Of a stretch of 64,000 bases of DNA, positions 9,598-20,096 are shown one piece after another (position 1 is the stretch's first letter; every line of letters starts with the position of its first letter). The stretch is from NCBI RefSeq assembly GCF_003977665.1, contig NZ_RYYV01000001.1, forward strand, positions 1 through 64,000, read 5' to 3'. A program made the position numbers and the translations under genes. The notes below the pieces were generated by a model. It was not told the DNA's origin. It worked only from the letters and a program-made list of their open reading frames with translations, and did no database searches. Source of the DNA: Dyella choica. GTDB lineage: Bacteria > Pseudomonadota > Gammaproteobacteria > Xanthomonadales > Rhodanobacteraceae.

Positions 9598-10286
9598 TGA
9601 AACGCTACGTACTGTTGTTGTCGATGCTTCTGATCGGCCAGCCCGCGCTGGCCGATGGCAACGGCGCCTCCCCCGCCGTCGTCGGACTGCCGAACCTGCT
9701 GCCGCCTCCGCCGGCAGCAGGTTCGGCTGAGGCCCAGCGTGATCTGCAGGCGGTGCTGGCGGTACAGCATTCGCGCAGCGCCGAGGACGTGGCCGCGGCC
9801 AAGGCAGACGCGGAACATTCCGTGTTCCGTTTTGCCGATGCCATCGGCTTGAAGGTGCAAGCCTCAAGCCTGCCGAACACGGCGGCGTTCTTCGAACGCG
9901 TCGCCAAGTTCGACAAGGCGGAAGTGAAGCAAGCCAAGGCCTTTTGGCAGCGGCCGCGACCGTCGGTGGTTTCCGCCGAAGTGCATCCGCTGTCCAAGGA
10001 AAAGTCCGGCGACTGGAGCTATCCCAGCGGGCACGCCACGTTCGGCTATACCACGGCGGTGTTGCTGGCCAATATGCTGCCGGAGAAGCGCGCGGAGATT
10101 TTTGCGCGGGCTGATTTGTATGCCCAGCACCGGGTGGTGATGGGCGTGCATTTTCCTAGCGACATTGAGGCAGGCAAGCTTGCAGGAACCGTACTGGCGG
10201 AAGAGATCCTGCAGGATACGCAGCAGTGGCAAGCCGACTACAACGTTGCGCGTAGCGAGTTGAGAAAGGCGCTGGGATTGCAGTGA
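9597..10286 (+). CDS. Secreted class A acid phosphatase / PAP2-superfamily phosphatase
   Basis: 229 residues with a signal peptide cut after about ALA-19. The full phosphatase signature is present: K114-x6-R121-P122, the P143-S-G-H146 motif (SYPSGHATFGY) and R179-x5-H185-x3-D189. The enzyme should remove phosphate from organic phosphoesters in the periplasm. The ATG overlaps the receptor stop (ATGA), so the two are co-translated. The longer frame starting inside the receptor gene is a shadow. The pairing points to scavenging of phosphorylated substrates; the exact substrate is unknown. Confidence 0.95.
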   Translation: MKRYVLLLSMLLIGQPALADGNGASPAVVGLPNLLPPPPAAGSAEAQRDLQAVLAVQHSRSAEDVAAAKADAEHSVFRFADAIGLKVQASSLPNTAAFFERVAKFDKAEVKQAKAFWQRPRPSVVSAEVHPLSKEKSGDWSYPSGHATFGYTTAVLLANMLPEKRAEIFARADLYAQHRVVMGVHFPSDIEAGKLAGTVLAEEILQDTQQWQADYNVARSELRKALGLQ

Positions 10287-10289
10287 TCC

Positions 10290-10415
10290 GCCCCCTCCCC
10301 TGCTTGCAGGGGAGGGCTGGGGTGGGGTTGTACGAGCTTGCGACGACGTTTGAATTCATTGCGAGGTTGCTTCACCCCACCCCAACCCTCCCCTACTACA
10401 CGTAGGGGAGGGAGC
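10290..10415. repeat. Composite family A repeat (second full copy)
   Basis: Same architecture as 3661-3784: the hairpin CCCTCCCCTGCTTGCAGG followed by GGAGGG, then GGGTGGGGTTG, a ~45-bp middle (ACGAGCTTGC...GCGAGGTTGCTT), CACCCCACCCCAACC and a second hairpin around CTACTACACGTAG. It sits in the gap between the convergent phosphatase and DUF1275 genes, where it can serve as a bidirectional terminator. Confidence 0.88.
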
Positions 10416-10438
10416 AATTTGAGGCAGTGAATACTACT

Positions 10439-11110
10439 CTAGGCGGAGGGCCGTAAAAAGAAATGCCGGTAGATCGCATACCCCAGGCCTACCGCTCCGA
10501 TAAGCACCGCCGGCACCAGTAGCACCCGCTCCTGGATATACGTAAAGCCCAGCGCACCCAGGGTCGCGCCCAGGATGAAATGGCCCGCCACCAGCAGGCA
10601 GACGTGGATGCGCAACACGTCCACGTTCAGGCCACGCAGGCGCTGCCCCAGGTACATGCCAAGGTCGGTGAAAATGCCCGACAGGTGGGTCGTGCGCAGA
10701 GTGGCGCCGCTGTAGGTGCTCACCATCGCATTCTGCAGACCGCATGCGGCGGCCGCCAGGTACAGGCCAAGATCGCTGCCGCCGTGAATCATCGGTGTGG
10801 CTGCGAACAGCAGCAGCGATTCGATCGTCAGCACCACGCCATAGCGGCGGCCAAGCTGGAGCGTGCGTTGCTCGACGATGAAACCGCTGAGCATCGCTCC
10901 GGCCAGGAACGCAACGATGGTGAGGCCCCAGTGCGCGACTTCAGGCAGATCCCCTCGCGCCAGCGCCATGCCGAACTCGGTGCTGGTGCCGGTCAGATGT
11001 GTCACCGGCTGATGGCGGAAGCACAAATAGCCGACCGCATTGATGCAGCCGGCGGCCAGCGCGAGCAGGCCGCCGCCGATCCAGGCCCAGCGTGGCAACT
11101 GGCGGATCAA
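10439..11110 (-). CDS. DUF1275 (YoaK-family) membrane protein
   Basis: 223 residues with about six transmembrane helices. The N-terminus (GGGLLALAAGCINAVGYLCF, then HLTGTSTEFGMALARGD) and the segment GLQNAMVSTYSGATLRTTHL are characteristic of the family, whose function is unknown (often suggested to be a small-molecule transporter). The ATG overlaps the lolA stop by 4 nt, implying it is translated at the end of the ftsK-lolA transcript. This gene is not part of the usual lolA neighbourhood. Confidence 0.9.
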   Translation of the reverse strand: MIRQLPRWAWIGGGLLALAAGCINAVGYLCFRHQPVTHLTGTSTEFGMALARGDLPEVAHWGLTIVAFLAGAMLSGFIVEQRTLQLGRRYGVVLTIESLLLFAATPMIHGGSDLGLYLAAAACGLQNAMVSTYSGATLRTTHLSGIFTDLGMYLGQRLRGLNVDVLRIHVCLLVAGHFILGATLGALGFTYIQERVLLVPAVLIGAVGLGYAIYRHFFLRPSA

Positions 11111-11763
11111 TTTTTCAGCGGCTGGGTGCTGATTTCGGGCAGGTCACCGATCACGTCCGCGCCCTTGGGCGGCGTGAAGTTGAAATCCTGCGGCGGGATT
11201 TCGGGGTTGCGCTTCCAGTTGGAGAAGCGGATGTCGGTGGTGGCGCCGAGCTGGTCCTTGAACTGCATGCGCGCCAGGCCGTTCGCGTCGAAACCCAAAT
11301 CCGCGTAGCTGAACTGCGGATCCCTGGCATTGGAAGTAAGACGCAGCCACACCAGGCCATCGTGCTCGCCCTGCTCCACCACGTGGAACTCCTTGTCGAG
11401 CTGCGCAAGATCGGTAAGCACAGTGAGCGGACTGTGCGCCTCTTCAGTGTCCTGCCGGCGCACAGTGACCTGCTCCAGGTCCGGATCGTACAGCCACACC
11501 CGACTGCCATCAGCGACGATGGTTTGCTTGTAGGGCGCCAGCGTGTCCCATCGGAACTGGCGTGGTGCTTCCAGTACCAGGGTGCCGTTGCTGGTCTTGC
11601 CGGCCTTGCCGTTGGGGTCGGTGAGCGTTTGCGAGAAGTTGCCGGATATGGCGTGCAGGCCTTGCGCGAAGGCGTCCAGGCGCGCGCGGGCCGGGCCGTT
11701 GGCAGCTTGGGCCAGGCTGCTTACGAGCAAAAAAAGGATAGCTGCGAAGCGGAGGCGTTTCAT
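11107..11763 (-). CDS. lolA: Outer-membrane lipoprotein carrier protein LolA
   Basis: 218 residues with a signal peptide (MKRLRFAAILFLLVSSLAQA). This periplasmic chaperone accepts lipoproteins from the LolCDE transporter and passes them to LolB. Family features include GLHAISGNFSQTLTDPNGK, the strand P.QFRWDTLAPYKQTIVADG followed by VWLYDPDLEQV, and the C-terminal FNFTPPKGADVI. The gene follows ftsK with a 129-bp gap containing a family A hairpin, the usual order in the lineage. Confidence 0.97.
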   Translation of the reverse strand: MKRLRFAAILFLLVSSLAQAANGPARARLDAFAQGLHAISGNFSQTLTDPNGKAGKTSNGTLVLEAPRQFRWDTLAPYKQTIVADGSRVWLYDPDLEQVTVRRQDTEEAHSPLTVLTDLAQLDKEFHVVEQGEHDGLVWLRLTSNARDPQFSYADLGFDANGLARMQFKDQLGATTDIRFSNWKRNPEIPPQDFNFTPPKGADVIGDLPEISTQPLKN

Positions 11764-11847
11764 GGATTCCCGTTCCTGGTATCGGATGTCGCGAGTGTGC
11801 CGCTGGGAGGCTTAATGCAAGTGCGATGGAAAAGATTTGCGTCTAAC

Positions 11848-11878
11848 TGCTCCCTCCCCTGCAAGCAGGGGAGGGAGT
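11848..11878. repeat. Family A minimal hairpin
   Basis: CTCCCTCCCCTGC-AA-GCAGGGGAGGGAG, a perfect stem in the ftsK-lolA gap. The same core occurs at 27562-27593 and 33964-33993 and within the composites at 3661 and 10290. It may attenuate transcription between ftsK and lolA or stabilise transcript ends. Confidence 0.85.
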
Positions 11879-11892
11879 GGATTTCGGCAAGC

Positions 11893-14223
11893 TCAGTGCT
11901 TCGGCGGCGGTGGCGCCAGCACTTCGCGGTTGCCGTTGTGCAATGGCGCACTGACCACGCCATCCTGTTCCATCTGCTCGATCAGGCGCGCGGCGCGGTT
12001 GTAGCCGATGCGCAGGTGACGTTGCACACCGGAGATCGAGGCACGGCGTGTCTCGGTGACGATGCGTACGGCCTTGTCGTAAAGCTGCGCGTCGGCATCG
12101 CCGCCCTCCTCGCTTTCCTGCGGCAGGCCGGATTCGTTGATGAACTTGCCGTCGGCGGTGGCCTGCACTTCCTCCAGCACACCCTCGATGTATTGCGGCG
12201 CGCCTTGTGCCCTCAGCCAGTTCACCACGTTGTGCACTTCGTGGTCGTCGACGAAGGCGCCATGCACGCGGTCGGGCGTGGCTGTACCGGGCGGCAGATA
12301 GAGCATGTCGCCGTGACCCAGCAGGGTTTCCGCGCCGGACTGGTCGAGAATGGTGCGCGAGTCGATCTTGCTCGAAACCTGGAACGCGATGCGGGTGGGG
12401 ATGTTGGCCTTGATCAGGCCGGTGATCACATCCACCGACGGGCGCTGCGTGGCGAGGATAAGATGCACGCCCGCGGCGCGCGCCTTCTGCGCCAGGCGGG
12501 CGATCAGCTCTTCCACCTTCTTGCCGACGATCATCATCATGTCGGCAAACTCGTCGATGATCACGACGATGTACGGCAGCGGCTCCAGCGGCTCGGCCAC
12601 CTGGCCGGGCAGGTCCGGATTGGGGCGAAACAGCGGATCCAGCAACGGCTGGCCGGCGTTCTCGGCGTCCTTCACCTTCTTGTTGAAGCCGGCAAGGTTA
12701 CGCACGCCCACCGCGGCCATCAGTTTGTAGCGCCGCTCCATCTCGGCCACGCACCAGCGCAGCGCGTTGGCGGCCTCCTTCATGTCCGTCACGACCGGCG
12801 CGAGCAGGTGCGGAATGCCCTCGTACACGGAGAGCTCCAGCATCTTCGGGTCGATCATGATCATGCGCACGTCTTTGGCGCTGGCCTTGTACAACAGGCT
12901 CAGCACCATCGCATTCACCGCCACCGACTTGCCCGAGCCGGTGGTGCCGGCCACCAGCAGGTGCGGCATCTTGGCCAGGTCCGCCACCATGGCGCGGCCG
13001 CCGATGTCCTTGCCCAGGGCCAGCGTGAGCGGCGATTTCTGCTGGTCGTACTTGTCGGAGCGCAGGATCTCCGACAGGTACACGATCTGCTTCTTGGCGT
13101 TGGGTATTTCCAGGCCGATCACGTTCTTGCCCGGAATCACGTCGACCACGCGCACACTGACCACCGACAGGCCGCGCGCGATGTCCTTGTCCAGGCTCGA
13201 CACCTGGCTGCCACGCACGCCCGCTGCCGGCTCCAGCTCGAAACGGGTGATCACCGGGCCGGGGTAGACGCCCACCACCTTGGCTTCGATCTTGAAGTCC
13301 TTGAGCTTCAGCTCGACCTGGCGCGACAGCACTTCCAGCGTCTCTTCCGAATAGCCCGGACCTTGCTCAGGCGCTTCGTCCAGCAGCGACAGCGGCGGCA
13401 GTTCGCCGGGCTGAGCGGCGCCGACGAACAGCGGAATCTGCGTTTCCACGCGCGCCCGCTCGCTCTTCACCACCGGCGCCGCGGGCGCTTCGATGCGCAC
13501 CGGCTCGCGCTTGGCCTGCTTGATGGCCTCGGTCTTCTTCACCACTTCGCGTTCGACCCGCGCCTGGTGCGCGGCGATCACCTCCGGCGCCTTGCGCAGC
13601 TTGCCGCCGAACCAGCCGCCAAACCTCAGTACGCCCTGCCCGGTGAGATCCATCAGCTTGAACCAGGAAAGCCCAGTGGCGAAGGTGACTGCGACCAGGA
13701 AAATCGCCAGCAGGAACAAAGGCGCACCCTTGTCACCGAAGGCGCTGAGCAGGCCATGGCCCACCCCTCGGCCGATCACGCCGCCCGCGCCTTCCGGGCC
13801 CATCGTGCTGTCGGGAAATTCGACCCAGCACAGTGCCGGCGCGGTAATGAAAAAGAACACCGAACCGATCAGCCGCAGCGACGGCTCCCAAGGCTGCACA
13901 CTGCGCACACCGTGGTTGCGCAGTACTTGCACACCGAGAAACAGCAGCAGCAAAGGGAAGCAATAGGCCACGCTGCCGAACAGGTAGCGCAGCAAGTCCG
14001 CGATATAGGCTCCTACCGTGCCGCCCAGATTGTGCACGTGACCGCCGGTGTCGGCGTGCGACCAGCCCGGATCGGAGCCATCGTAGCTGAACAGGCACAC
14101 CAGCAGGTACAGCGCCAGCGGCAACAGCAGCAGCGCGCCGGCCTCACGCAGGCGGCGCTTTACTTCCTCGCTGAGGCCGGTCTTTTCCTTTGCTTTTCGA
14201 ACGTTTGCGCTACGCGCCGCCAC
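11893..14223 (-). CDS. ftsK: DNA translocase FtsK
   Basis: 776 residues. Four to five N-terminal membrane helices (about 25-190) anchor it at the septum. A short Lys/Glu-rich linker leads to the motor domain, with Walker A GTTGSGKS, the Walker B-type [20 protein letters not shown] and [11 protein letters not shown], and a C-terminal gamma winged helix ([32 protein letters not shown]) that reads KOPS sites. It pumps chromosome dimers and activates XerCD at dif. The linker is short compared with E. coli but usual for this lineage. It is followed by lolA and is divergent from trxB. Confidence 0.98.
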   Translation of the reverse strand: MAARSANVRKAKEKTGLSEEVKRRLREAGALLLLPLALYLLVCLFSYDGSDPGWSHADTGGHVHNLGGTVGAYIADLLRYLFGSVAYCFPLLLLFLGVQVLRNHGVRSVQPWEPSLRLIGSVFFFITAPALCWVEFPDSTMGPEGAGGVIGRGVGHGLLSAFGDKGAPLFLLAIFLVAVTFATGLSWFKLMDLTGQGVLRFGGWFGGKLRKAPEVIAAHQARVEREVVKKTEAIKQAKREPVRIEAPAAPVVKSERARVETQIPLFVGAAQPGELPPLSLLDEAPEQGPGYSEETLEVLSRQVELKLKDFKIEAKVVGVYPGPVITRFELEPAAGVRGSQVSSLDKDIARGLSVVSVRVVDVIPGKNVIGLEIPNAKKQIVYLSEILRSDKYDQQKSPLTLALGKDIGGRAMVADLAKMPHLLVAGTTGSGKSVAVNAMVLSLLYKASAKDVRMIMIDPKMLELSVYEGIPHLLAPVVTDMKEAANALRWCVAEMERRYKLMAAVGVRNLAGFNKKVKDAENAGQPLLDPLFRPNPDLPGQVAEPLEPLPYIVVIIDEFADMMMIVGKKVEELIARLAQKARAAGVHLILATQRPSVDVITGLIKANIPTRIAFQVSSKIDSRTILDQSGAETLLGHGDMLYLPPGTATPDRVHGAFVDDHEVHNVVNWLRAQGAPQYIEGVLEEVQATADGKFINESGLPQESEEGGDADAQLYDKAVRIVTETRRASISGVQRHLRIGYNRAARLIEQMEQDGVVSAPLHNGNREVLAPPPPKH

Positions 14224-15504
<1,281 letters not shown>

Positions 15505-15534
15505 TGTTTCGCGCCTAGGGACAATGCTGATCCT

Positions 15535-15694
15535 TGCCTCACCGTCATTCCGGCGCAGGCCGAGGCGCTTCACAACAGCGGAGCTGGTCAATCCAGTCAA
15601 AATATACGTCCGAAGGACACAAAACCGGGTTTTGAGTGCTTCGCACGATCTATTAAAACTGGATTCCGGCCTGCGCCGGAATGACGGTGAGGCA
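15535..15694. repeat. Family C inverted repeat (27-bp perfect arms)
   Basis: TGCCTCACCGTCATTCCGGC... (15535-15561) and its exact complement (15668-15694) enclose 106 bp in the trxB to acyltransferase gap. The outer GTCATTCC/GGAATGAC core recurs at 38664-38746. It resembles widespread proteobacterial GTCATTCC palindromes. No gene is contained within it. Confidence 0.85.
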
Positions 15695-15736
15695 ACAGTG
15701 ACCTCTTCATACACGATGAAGAAGGGCTAAAAGAAA

Positions 15737-16873
15737 GTGATCGAAGCCCGCTTCCACGACCATATCGACGACATCGCCGCTGCGGCATGGGACGCCCTGC
15801 GCCCCGACGACAATCCTTTCCTCTCGCACGCCTTTCTCGCCGGTCTCGAACGCACCGGCTGCATTCGTCCCGAATGGGGCTGGCGGGCGCATCACCTGGG
15901 GCTTTATCGCGCAGGCCAACTGGTTGCCGCCGCACCTCTGTACCTCAAGGGCAATTCACACGGCGAGTTCGTGTTCGACTTCAGCTGGGCCGCGGCCTGG
16001 GAGCGCGCCGGGGGCCAGTACTATCCCAAGCTGCTCAACGCCGTGCCCTACTCCCCCGTCACCGGGCCACGCCTGCTGGTCGGGACCGGTGTCGCACAAG
16101 CTGATGTGCTGCGCAAACGGCTGCTGGATGCCATGCAGCAACTGGCGCAGCAGTTGCAGCTTTCATCCGTGCACGCCAATTTTCTGACCGACGCGGACCT
16201 GCCTGCCTTCGATGCGGACTGGACGTCGCGCAGCGATGTGCAGTTCCATTGGCACAACCGGGGCTATGCGGATTTCGAGGCATTCCTGGCCGCGTTCAAT
16301 CACAAGAAGCGCAAGAACATCCGCCACGAACGCAAGCGCGTGGCTGCGTATGGCCTGGACATCGGCATGGTAGGCGGCTCGCAATTGAGTGCACAGGAAT
16401 GGCGACGGGTACACGCGCTATACACTTCCACCTTCGATGCCAAGGGCAACCACGCGGCGCTCACCGAGGCGTTCTTCCTGTACCTGCGCCAGGAATTGGG
16501 CGACAGGGTGCAACTGGCGCTGGCCCGGCAAAAAGGCGAGATCATTGCGATGGCATTGATGCTGCGTAGTGCAAGCACCTTGTACGGTCGCTATTGGGGC
16601 GCCGACGTGGATCTGGCGGATCTGCATTTCGAGCTGTGCTATTACCAGGGCATCGAGTACGCGATTGCACAGGGCTTGCAGCGCTTCGAGCCCGGAGCGC
16701 AGGGCGAGCACAAGCTTGCACGCGGTTTCCTGCCGGTGCGCACGCATTCTCGCCATTTCCTGCTGCACGAAGGTTTTCGCGCGGCCGTACGCCAAGCTCT
16801 TGCACACGAGTGCGAAGGCATGGACGCTTACGCCGAAGAACTGCTCGAACACAGCCCCTACACCCAACCATGA
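15737..16873 (+). CDS. GNAT/FemAB-like acyltransferase (COG3146 type)
   Basis: 378 residues starting at GTG. Family marks are NPFLSHAFLAGLERTGC near the N-terminus, LYLKGNSHGEFVFDFSWA, YYPKLLNAVPYSPVTGPRLL, and the C-terminal CYYQGIEYAIAQGLQRFEPG followed by GEHKLARGF. Such proteins are annotated as peptidogalycan biosynthesis or GNAT proteins; the substrate is not established. Its stop overlaps the aat start (ATGA). Because Aat adds amino acids to protein N-termini, tight coupling of two acyl-transfer enzymes is notable. No strong ribosome site precedes the GTG, so the start is less certain than the gene. Confidence 0.9.
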   Translation: MIEARFHDHIDDIAAAAWDALRPDDNPFLSHAFLAGLERTGCIRPEWGWRAHHLGLYRAGQLVAAAPLYLKGNSHGEFVFDFSWAAAWERAGGQYYPKLLNAVPYSPVTGPRLLVGTGVAQADVLRKRLLDAMQQLAQQLQLSSVHANFLTDADLPAFDADWTSRSDVQFHWHNRGYADFEAFLAAFNHKKRKNIRHERKRVAAYGLDIGMVGGSQLSAQEWRRVHALYTSTFDAKGNHAALTEAFFLYLRQELGDRVQLALARQKGEIIAMALMLRSASTLYGRYWGADVDLADLHFELCYYQGIEYAIAQGLQRFEPGAQGEHKLARGFLPVRTHSRHFLLHEGFRAAVRQALAHECEGMDAYAEELLEHSPYTQP

Positions 16874-17610
16874 TTCGCCTGACCAGGCTCGATGACCACC
16901 ATCCGGGGCAATTTCCCGACCCGCGCAGCGCCCTGGTTGAGCCCAACGGCTTGCTTGCCTTCGGCGGCGACCTCTCCCCCCCGCGCCTGATGGCGGCGTA
17001 CGAGCACGGTATCTTTCCCTGGTTCAACGAGGGCGAACCGATCTTGTGGTGGTCGCCCGATCCGCGCTGCGTGTTTCATACGGACCGGCTGCGGCCCAAT
17101 CGCAGCCTGCGCAGGGCGTTGAAGGACACGACCTGGCAAGTGAGCGTCGATCGCGCCTTCCGCCAGGTGATGCAGGCTTGCGCGGCACCACGGCCGGGCC
17201 AGTTCGGCACCTGGATCGGCTCGTCGATGATCGACAGCTACAGCGCGCTCCACAATCTTGGCCACGCGCACAGCGTGGAAGTGTGGGAACAGGATCGCCT
17301 GGTCGGCGGTATCTACGGCGTTTCCATCGGGCGCCTGTTCTGCGGCGAATCGATGTTCAGCGCGCAGAGCGGCGGTTCGAAGCTGGCGTTGTGCGCGCTC
17401 GCCTCGCTGTTGCGCGCGTGGGAATTTCCATTGATTGATGCGCAAGTCAGCAATCCGCATCTGCTGGGTTTAGGGGCAGTGGAGATCCCGCGCGAGTTGT
17501 TTCTGCGTAAAGTCAGGGCCTCGGCTACGACGCCATTTCATGCGCAGTGTTGGAAAGGCTTGCCGATGATTCCGGCGCAGCGCATTTTGGAAGGCGGCGG
17601 CTTCCTGTAG
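16870..17610 (+). CDS. aat: Leucyl/phenylalanyl-tRNA--protein transferase
   Basis: 246 residues. It attaches Leu or Phe from charged tRNA to proteins with N-terminal Lys or Arg, marking them for ClpAP through ClpS. Conserved segments are FPDPRSALVEPNGLLAFGGD, YEHGIFPWFNEGEPILWWSP followed by DPRCVF, GTWIGSSMIDSY, and GGIYGVSIGRLFCGESMFS. The ATG at 16870 overlaps the preceding stop. A longer frame beginning inside the acyltransferase is a shadow. The TAG stop is also the first three bases of a family B repeat. Confidence 0.98.
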   Translation: MIRLTRLDDHHPGQFPDPRSALVEPNGLLAFGGDLSPPRLMAAYEHGIFPWFNEGEPILWWSPDPRCVFHTDRLRPNRSLRRALKDTTWQVSVDRAFRQVMQACAAPRPGQFGTWIGSSMIDSYSALHNLGHAHSVEVWEQDRLVGGIYGVSIGRLFCGESMFSAQSGGSKLALCALASLLRAWEFPLIDAQVSNPHLLGLGAVEIPRELFLRKVRASATTPFHAQCWKGLPMIPAQRILEGGGFL

Positions 17611-17680
17611 GCTGGGATGGCAATCCCAGCATCGCGTGGGTTGCATGCATGGCGCTGCTGGGTTTCGCAACATAAGCCTA
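17608..17680. repeat. Family B repeat, degenerate on one side
   Basis: Begins TAGGCTGGGATGGCAATCCC, with its TAG being the aat stop, continues through the shared middle GCATGCATGGCGCTGCTGGG, and decays towards AAGCCTAG. It separates convergent aat and LysR genes and probably terminates aat. Confidence 0.7.
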
Positions 17681-18601
17681 GGCTTTGCGGCCTGCCGGGC
17701 GGCTCTTCACGTGGTCGATGAACGCGCGCAACTTCGGCATGATCTGCCGACGGCTTGGATAGTAGAGAAACACTCCCGGCGTCACTGGCGCGTACGGCTT
17801 CAACACTTGCACCAATTTTCCCGCTCTCAAGCCTTCGGCGGCCATCGGCTCGGGCACCTGGGCAAGGCCAATGCCTTCGACGGCCGCGCCCAGCATGGTG
17901 GGAAAGTCGTTGGCGATGAACGGGCCGGATACGGCAATCTCGATCGCCTTGCCGTTGTCGTTGAAGGACCATAGGGCCAGTGCGCCGTTGGAGCGCCGCC
18001 ATCGCAGACAGGCATGCTGGCGCAGATCATCCGTGCGTTTCGGACGCTTGCGCCCAGCGAAATAGGCAGGGCTGCCAACGATGATGAGACGAAACGGTGG
18101 CGTCAACGGCAACGCGACCATGTCGGCGGCGATGAACTGGCCCATGCGGATGCCGGCGTCGAATCCTTCCGCCGCAATATCGATCAGCTCCTCGCTGGCG
18201 GCGATCTCCACCTCGACCTCGGGATAGGCCTGGCTGAAGGATGCGATCAGTGGCTCCAGCAGGATCGGCACCACCGCACGCGGTACGGCAAGACGCAACA
18301 AGCCGGCGGGCCGCTGGCCGAGTCCACGCGCCACCTCGCCGGCGGCGACCAGCTCCTCGAAGGCCGGCTTGGCGCGCGCAAGAAACCGTTCACCGGCTTC
18401 GGTCAGCCCGACACTGCGTGTGGTTCGTATGAAGAGTGCTGCACCTACGCGCGCTTCAAGTACACGCACCGCCTGACTGATGGCCGACGGGGTCACCCCA
18501 AGTTCGGCGGCCGCACGTCGAAAGCTACGGTGTTGGGCAACGCTCAGGAACGCCTCCACGCCATCGAGCGCGCCCTGTCTGACTGTGAAGTTCTGCTTCA
18601 T
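17678..18601 (-). CDS. LysR-family transcriptional regulator
   Basis: 307 residues. The helix-turn-helix reads GVEAFLSVAQHRSFRRAAAE, LGVTPSAISQAVRVLEARVG, followed by a LysR effector domain (about 95-300) with the LIVGSPAYFAGRKRP pattern common in regulators of the AaeR/DmlR group. The start at 18601 (MKQNFTV) leaves an 83-bp intergenic region to the divergent methyltransferase, the usual geometry for a LysR regulator and its target. Confidence 0.93.
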   Translation of the reverse strand: MKQNFTVRQGALDGVEAFLSVAQHRSFRRAAAELGVTPSAISQAVRVLEARVGAALFIRTTRSVGLTEAGERFLARAKPAFEELVAAGEVARGLGQRPAGLLRLAVPRAVVPILLEPLIASFSQAYPEVEVEIAASEELIDIAAEGFDAGIRMGQFIAADMVALPLTPPFRLIIVGSPAYFAGRKRPKRTDDLRQHACLRWRRSNGALALWSFNDNGKAIEIAVSGPFIANDFPTMLGAAVEGIGLAQVPEPMAAEGLRAGKLVQVLKPYAPVTPGVFLYYPSRRQIMPKLRAFIDHVKSRPAGRKA

Positions 18602-18684
18602 AGCCCGTCCACATTGTGGTGAATAGTCGCTCGCGAGCAGCGATGGTACACCTAGCCTGCCCATTCAATTTGAGGAGGCTTGCC

Positions 18685-19515
18685 ATGACCGATGCCCTTG
18701 ATGGCGTACGCAATCACTATCGCGCAACCGGCCTGACCGAGCGGCTGAAGAGCGCGCTTGCGGCTTTCGGGCCGGAGGATCGGCCACTCACGCCGCAGCA
18801 GCTAGGCACGCTGGACCAGTTTCATACCCGTGGGCTTGCCGCCACGGCCGAGCTGGCCGAGTTGGCCGGCATTACCGCCGGCACATCGGTGCTGGACATA
18901 GGTTCGGGAGTCGGCGGACCGGCGCGCTTTCTGGCGGCCACATACGGCTGCCAGGTCGTGGGGATCGATCTGAGCGAACCGTTTGTGGATGCCGCACGCT
19001 ACCTGACCCTGCGCACGGGGCAGAGCGAACGAGTGTCGTTCCACACCGGCAGCGCGCTGGACCTTCCCTACGACGACAGTCGCTTCGACACCGCAATGCT
19101 GCAGCATGTGGCGATGAACATCGCCGATCGCGCACGGCTCTACGGGGAGATCCGACGCGTGCTGAAGCCAGGCGGCAGGTTTGCGACATTCGACGTCGTC
19201 GCCAACGGCAGCGAACCGCACTACCCCGTTCCCTGGGCGCGAACGCCGGCAACGAGTTTTCTGCTTACGGCAGACGCAACCCGGGAGGCGATCGAACAAG
19301 CAGGTTTCCGCACACTGGCATCGCAAGACGATACCGCGGCGGCCAAGGCCTGGGTCGCTCAACTGCGTGCCTCCGGGCCGCCGCCTTCGCCCCATCTGGG
19401 CGTGGTGATGGGACCGGAGTTTGCGCAGCTTTCGGACAACTTGGGACGAAATCTGCTGGAAGACCGGCTGGCCATTCTGACCGCCGTATTCGAGGCTTTG
19501 CCGGGCAACGCCTGA
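18685..19515 (+). CDS. Class I SAM-dependent methyltransferase
   Basis: 276 residues. Motif I VLDIGSGVGGPARFLA (about 70-85), the acidic end of strand 2 (VVGIDLSE) and motif IV-like LPYDDSRFDTAMLQHVAMNI match the UbiE/Erg6-like group (Methyltransf_11). The AGGAGG site before the ATG fixes the start; 23 upstream residues in the longer frame are discarded. The substrate is unknown. It diverges from a LysR gene and is followed after 11 nt by a membrane-protein gene, so the three probably form one regulated unit. Confidence 0.92.
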   Translation: MTDALDGVRNHYRATGLTERLKSALAAFGPEDRPLTPQQLGTLDQFHTRGLAATAELAELAGITAGTSVLDIGSGVGGPARFLAATYGCQVVGIDLSEPFVDAARYLTLRTGQSERVSFHTGSALDLPYDDSRFDTAMLQHVAMNIADRARLYGEIRRVLKPGGRFATFDVVANGSEPHYPVPWARTPATSFLLTADATREAIEQAGFRTLASQDDTAAAKAWVAQLRASGPPPSPHLGVVMGPEFAQLSDNLGRNLLEDRLAILTAVFEALPGNA

Positions 19516-19526
19516 CGGGAGACAAC

Positions 19527-20012
19527 ATGTCGCCGGAATTTATCTTTCAATCGCATCTCTTGCTGGGCTACGCCGCATGGCTGCTTTGCTTCGGCGTCTA
19601 CGCCTGGCCCCGGCTCAAGTCGATGCCACTGTTCGAAGCGCAGCGAGCCATCGCCACCTTGCACAGCTTCCGCTTTTTTGGCCTGGTCTTCATCCTGCCG
19701 GGAATCGTCAGCCCCGATCTGCCTGCCAGCTTTGCCACGTTCGCAGCCTACGGTGACCTGGCGACAGGATTGCTGGCGATGCTGGCGCTGCTCACGGCGC
19801 GCGTACGCCCATTGTTTTGGCTGTTCGTGGTGGCCTTCCATGGGGTGGGAACGATCGACCTCATCGTCGATTACTATCACGCGACCCAGATCGACCTCCC
19901 TGCGCACGCGGGAGCGCTGGGCAGCACCTACGCAATCCCGATCATCTACGTGCCGGCGTTGATGATTACGCACGTTGCTGCGTTCTATTTGCTGTTGCGG
20001 CCCCGGCCCTGA
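19527..20012 (+). CDS. Four-helix membrane protein of unknown function
   Basis: 161 residues with hydrophobic segments near 8-26, 45-62, 75-110 and 135-157. A GGGAG ribosome site precedes the ATG. I do not recognise a characterised family. The spacing of 11 nt after the methyltransferase indicates one operon under the divergent LysR regulator, but there is no functional clue beyond this. Confidence 0.82.
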   Translation: MSPEFIFQSHLLLGYAAWLLCFGVYAWPRLKSMPLFEAQRAIATLHSFRFFGLVFILPGIVSPDLPASFATFAAYGDLATGLLAMLALLTARVRPLFWLFVVAFHGVGTIDLIVDYYHATQIDLPAHAGALGSTYAIPIIYVPALMITHVAAFYLLLRPRP

Positions 20013-20020
20013 GTTGCATC

Positions 20021-20088
20021 GTAGGTGCCAACCCCAGCATCCCTCTGTATGTGTGCATGGCGATGCTGGGATTGTCATCCCAGCCTAC
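20021..20088. repeat. Family B repeat between convergent genes
   Basis: GTAGGTGCCAACCCCAGCAT... pairs imperfectly with GATGCTGGGATTGTCATCCC-AGCCTAC. The middle GTGTGCATGGCGATGCTGGG is shared with the 5609 and 17608 copies. A likely bidirectional terminator between the membrane-protein gene and the HD-GYP gene. Confidence 0.75.
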
Positions 20089-20096
20089 GTCGAGAA

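Noticed and set aside
7507-9867. Two long minus-strand frames opposite the TonB receptor
   Set aside because: Shadows of third-position GC bias; the receptor frame has signal peptide, plug, barrel and terminal Phe.
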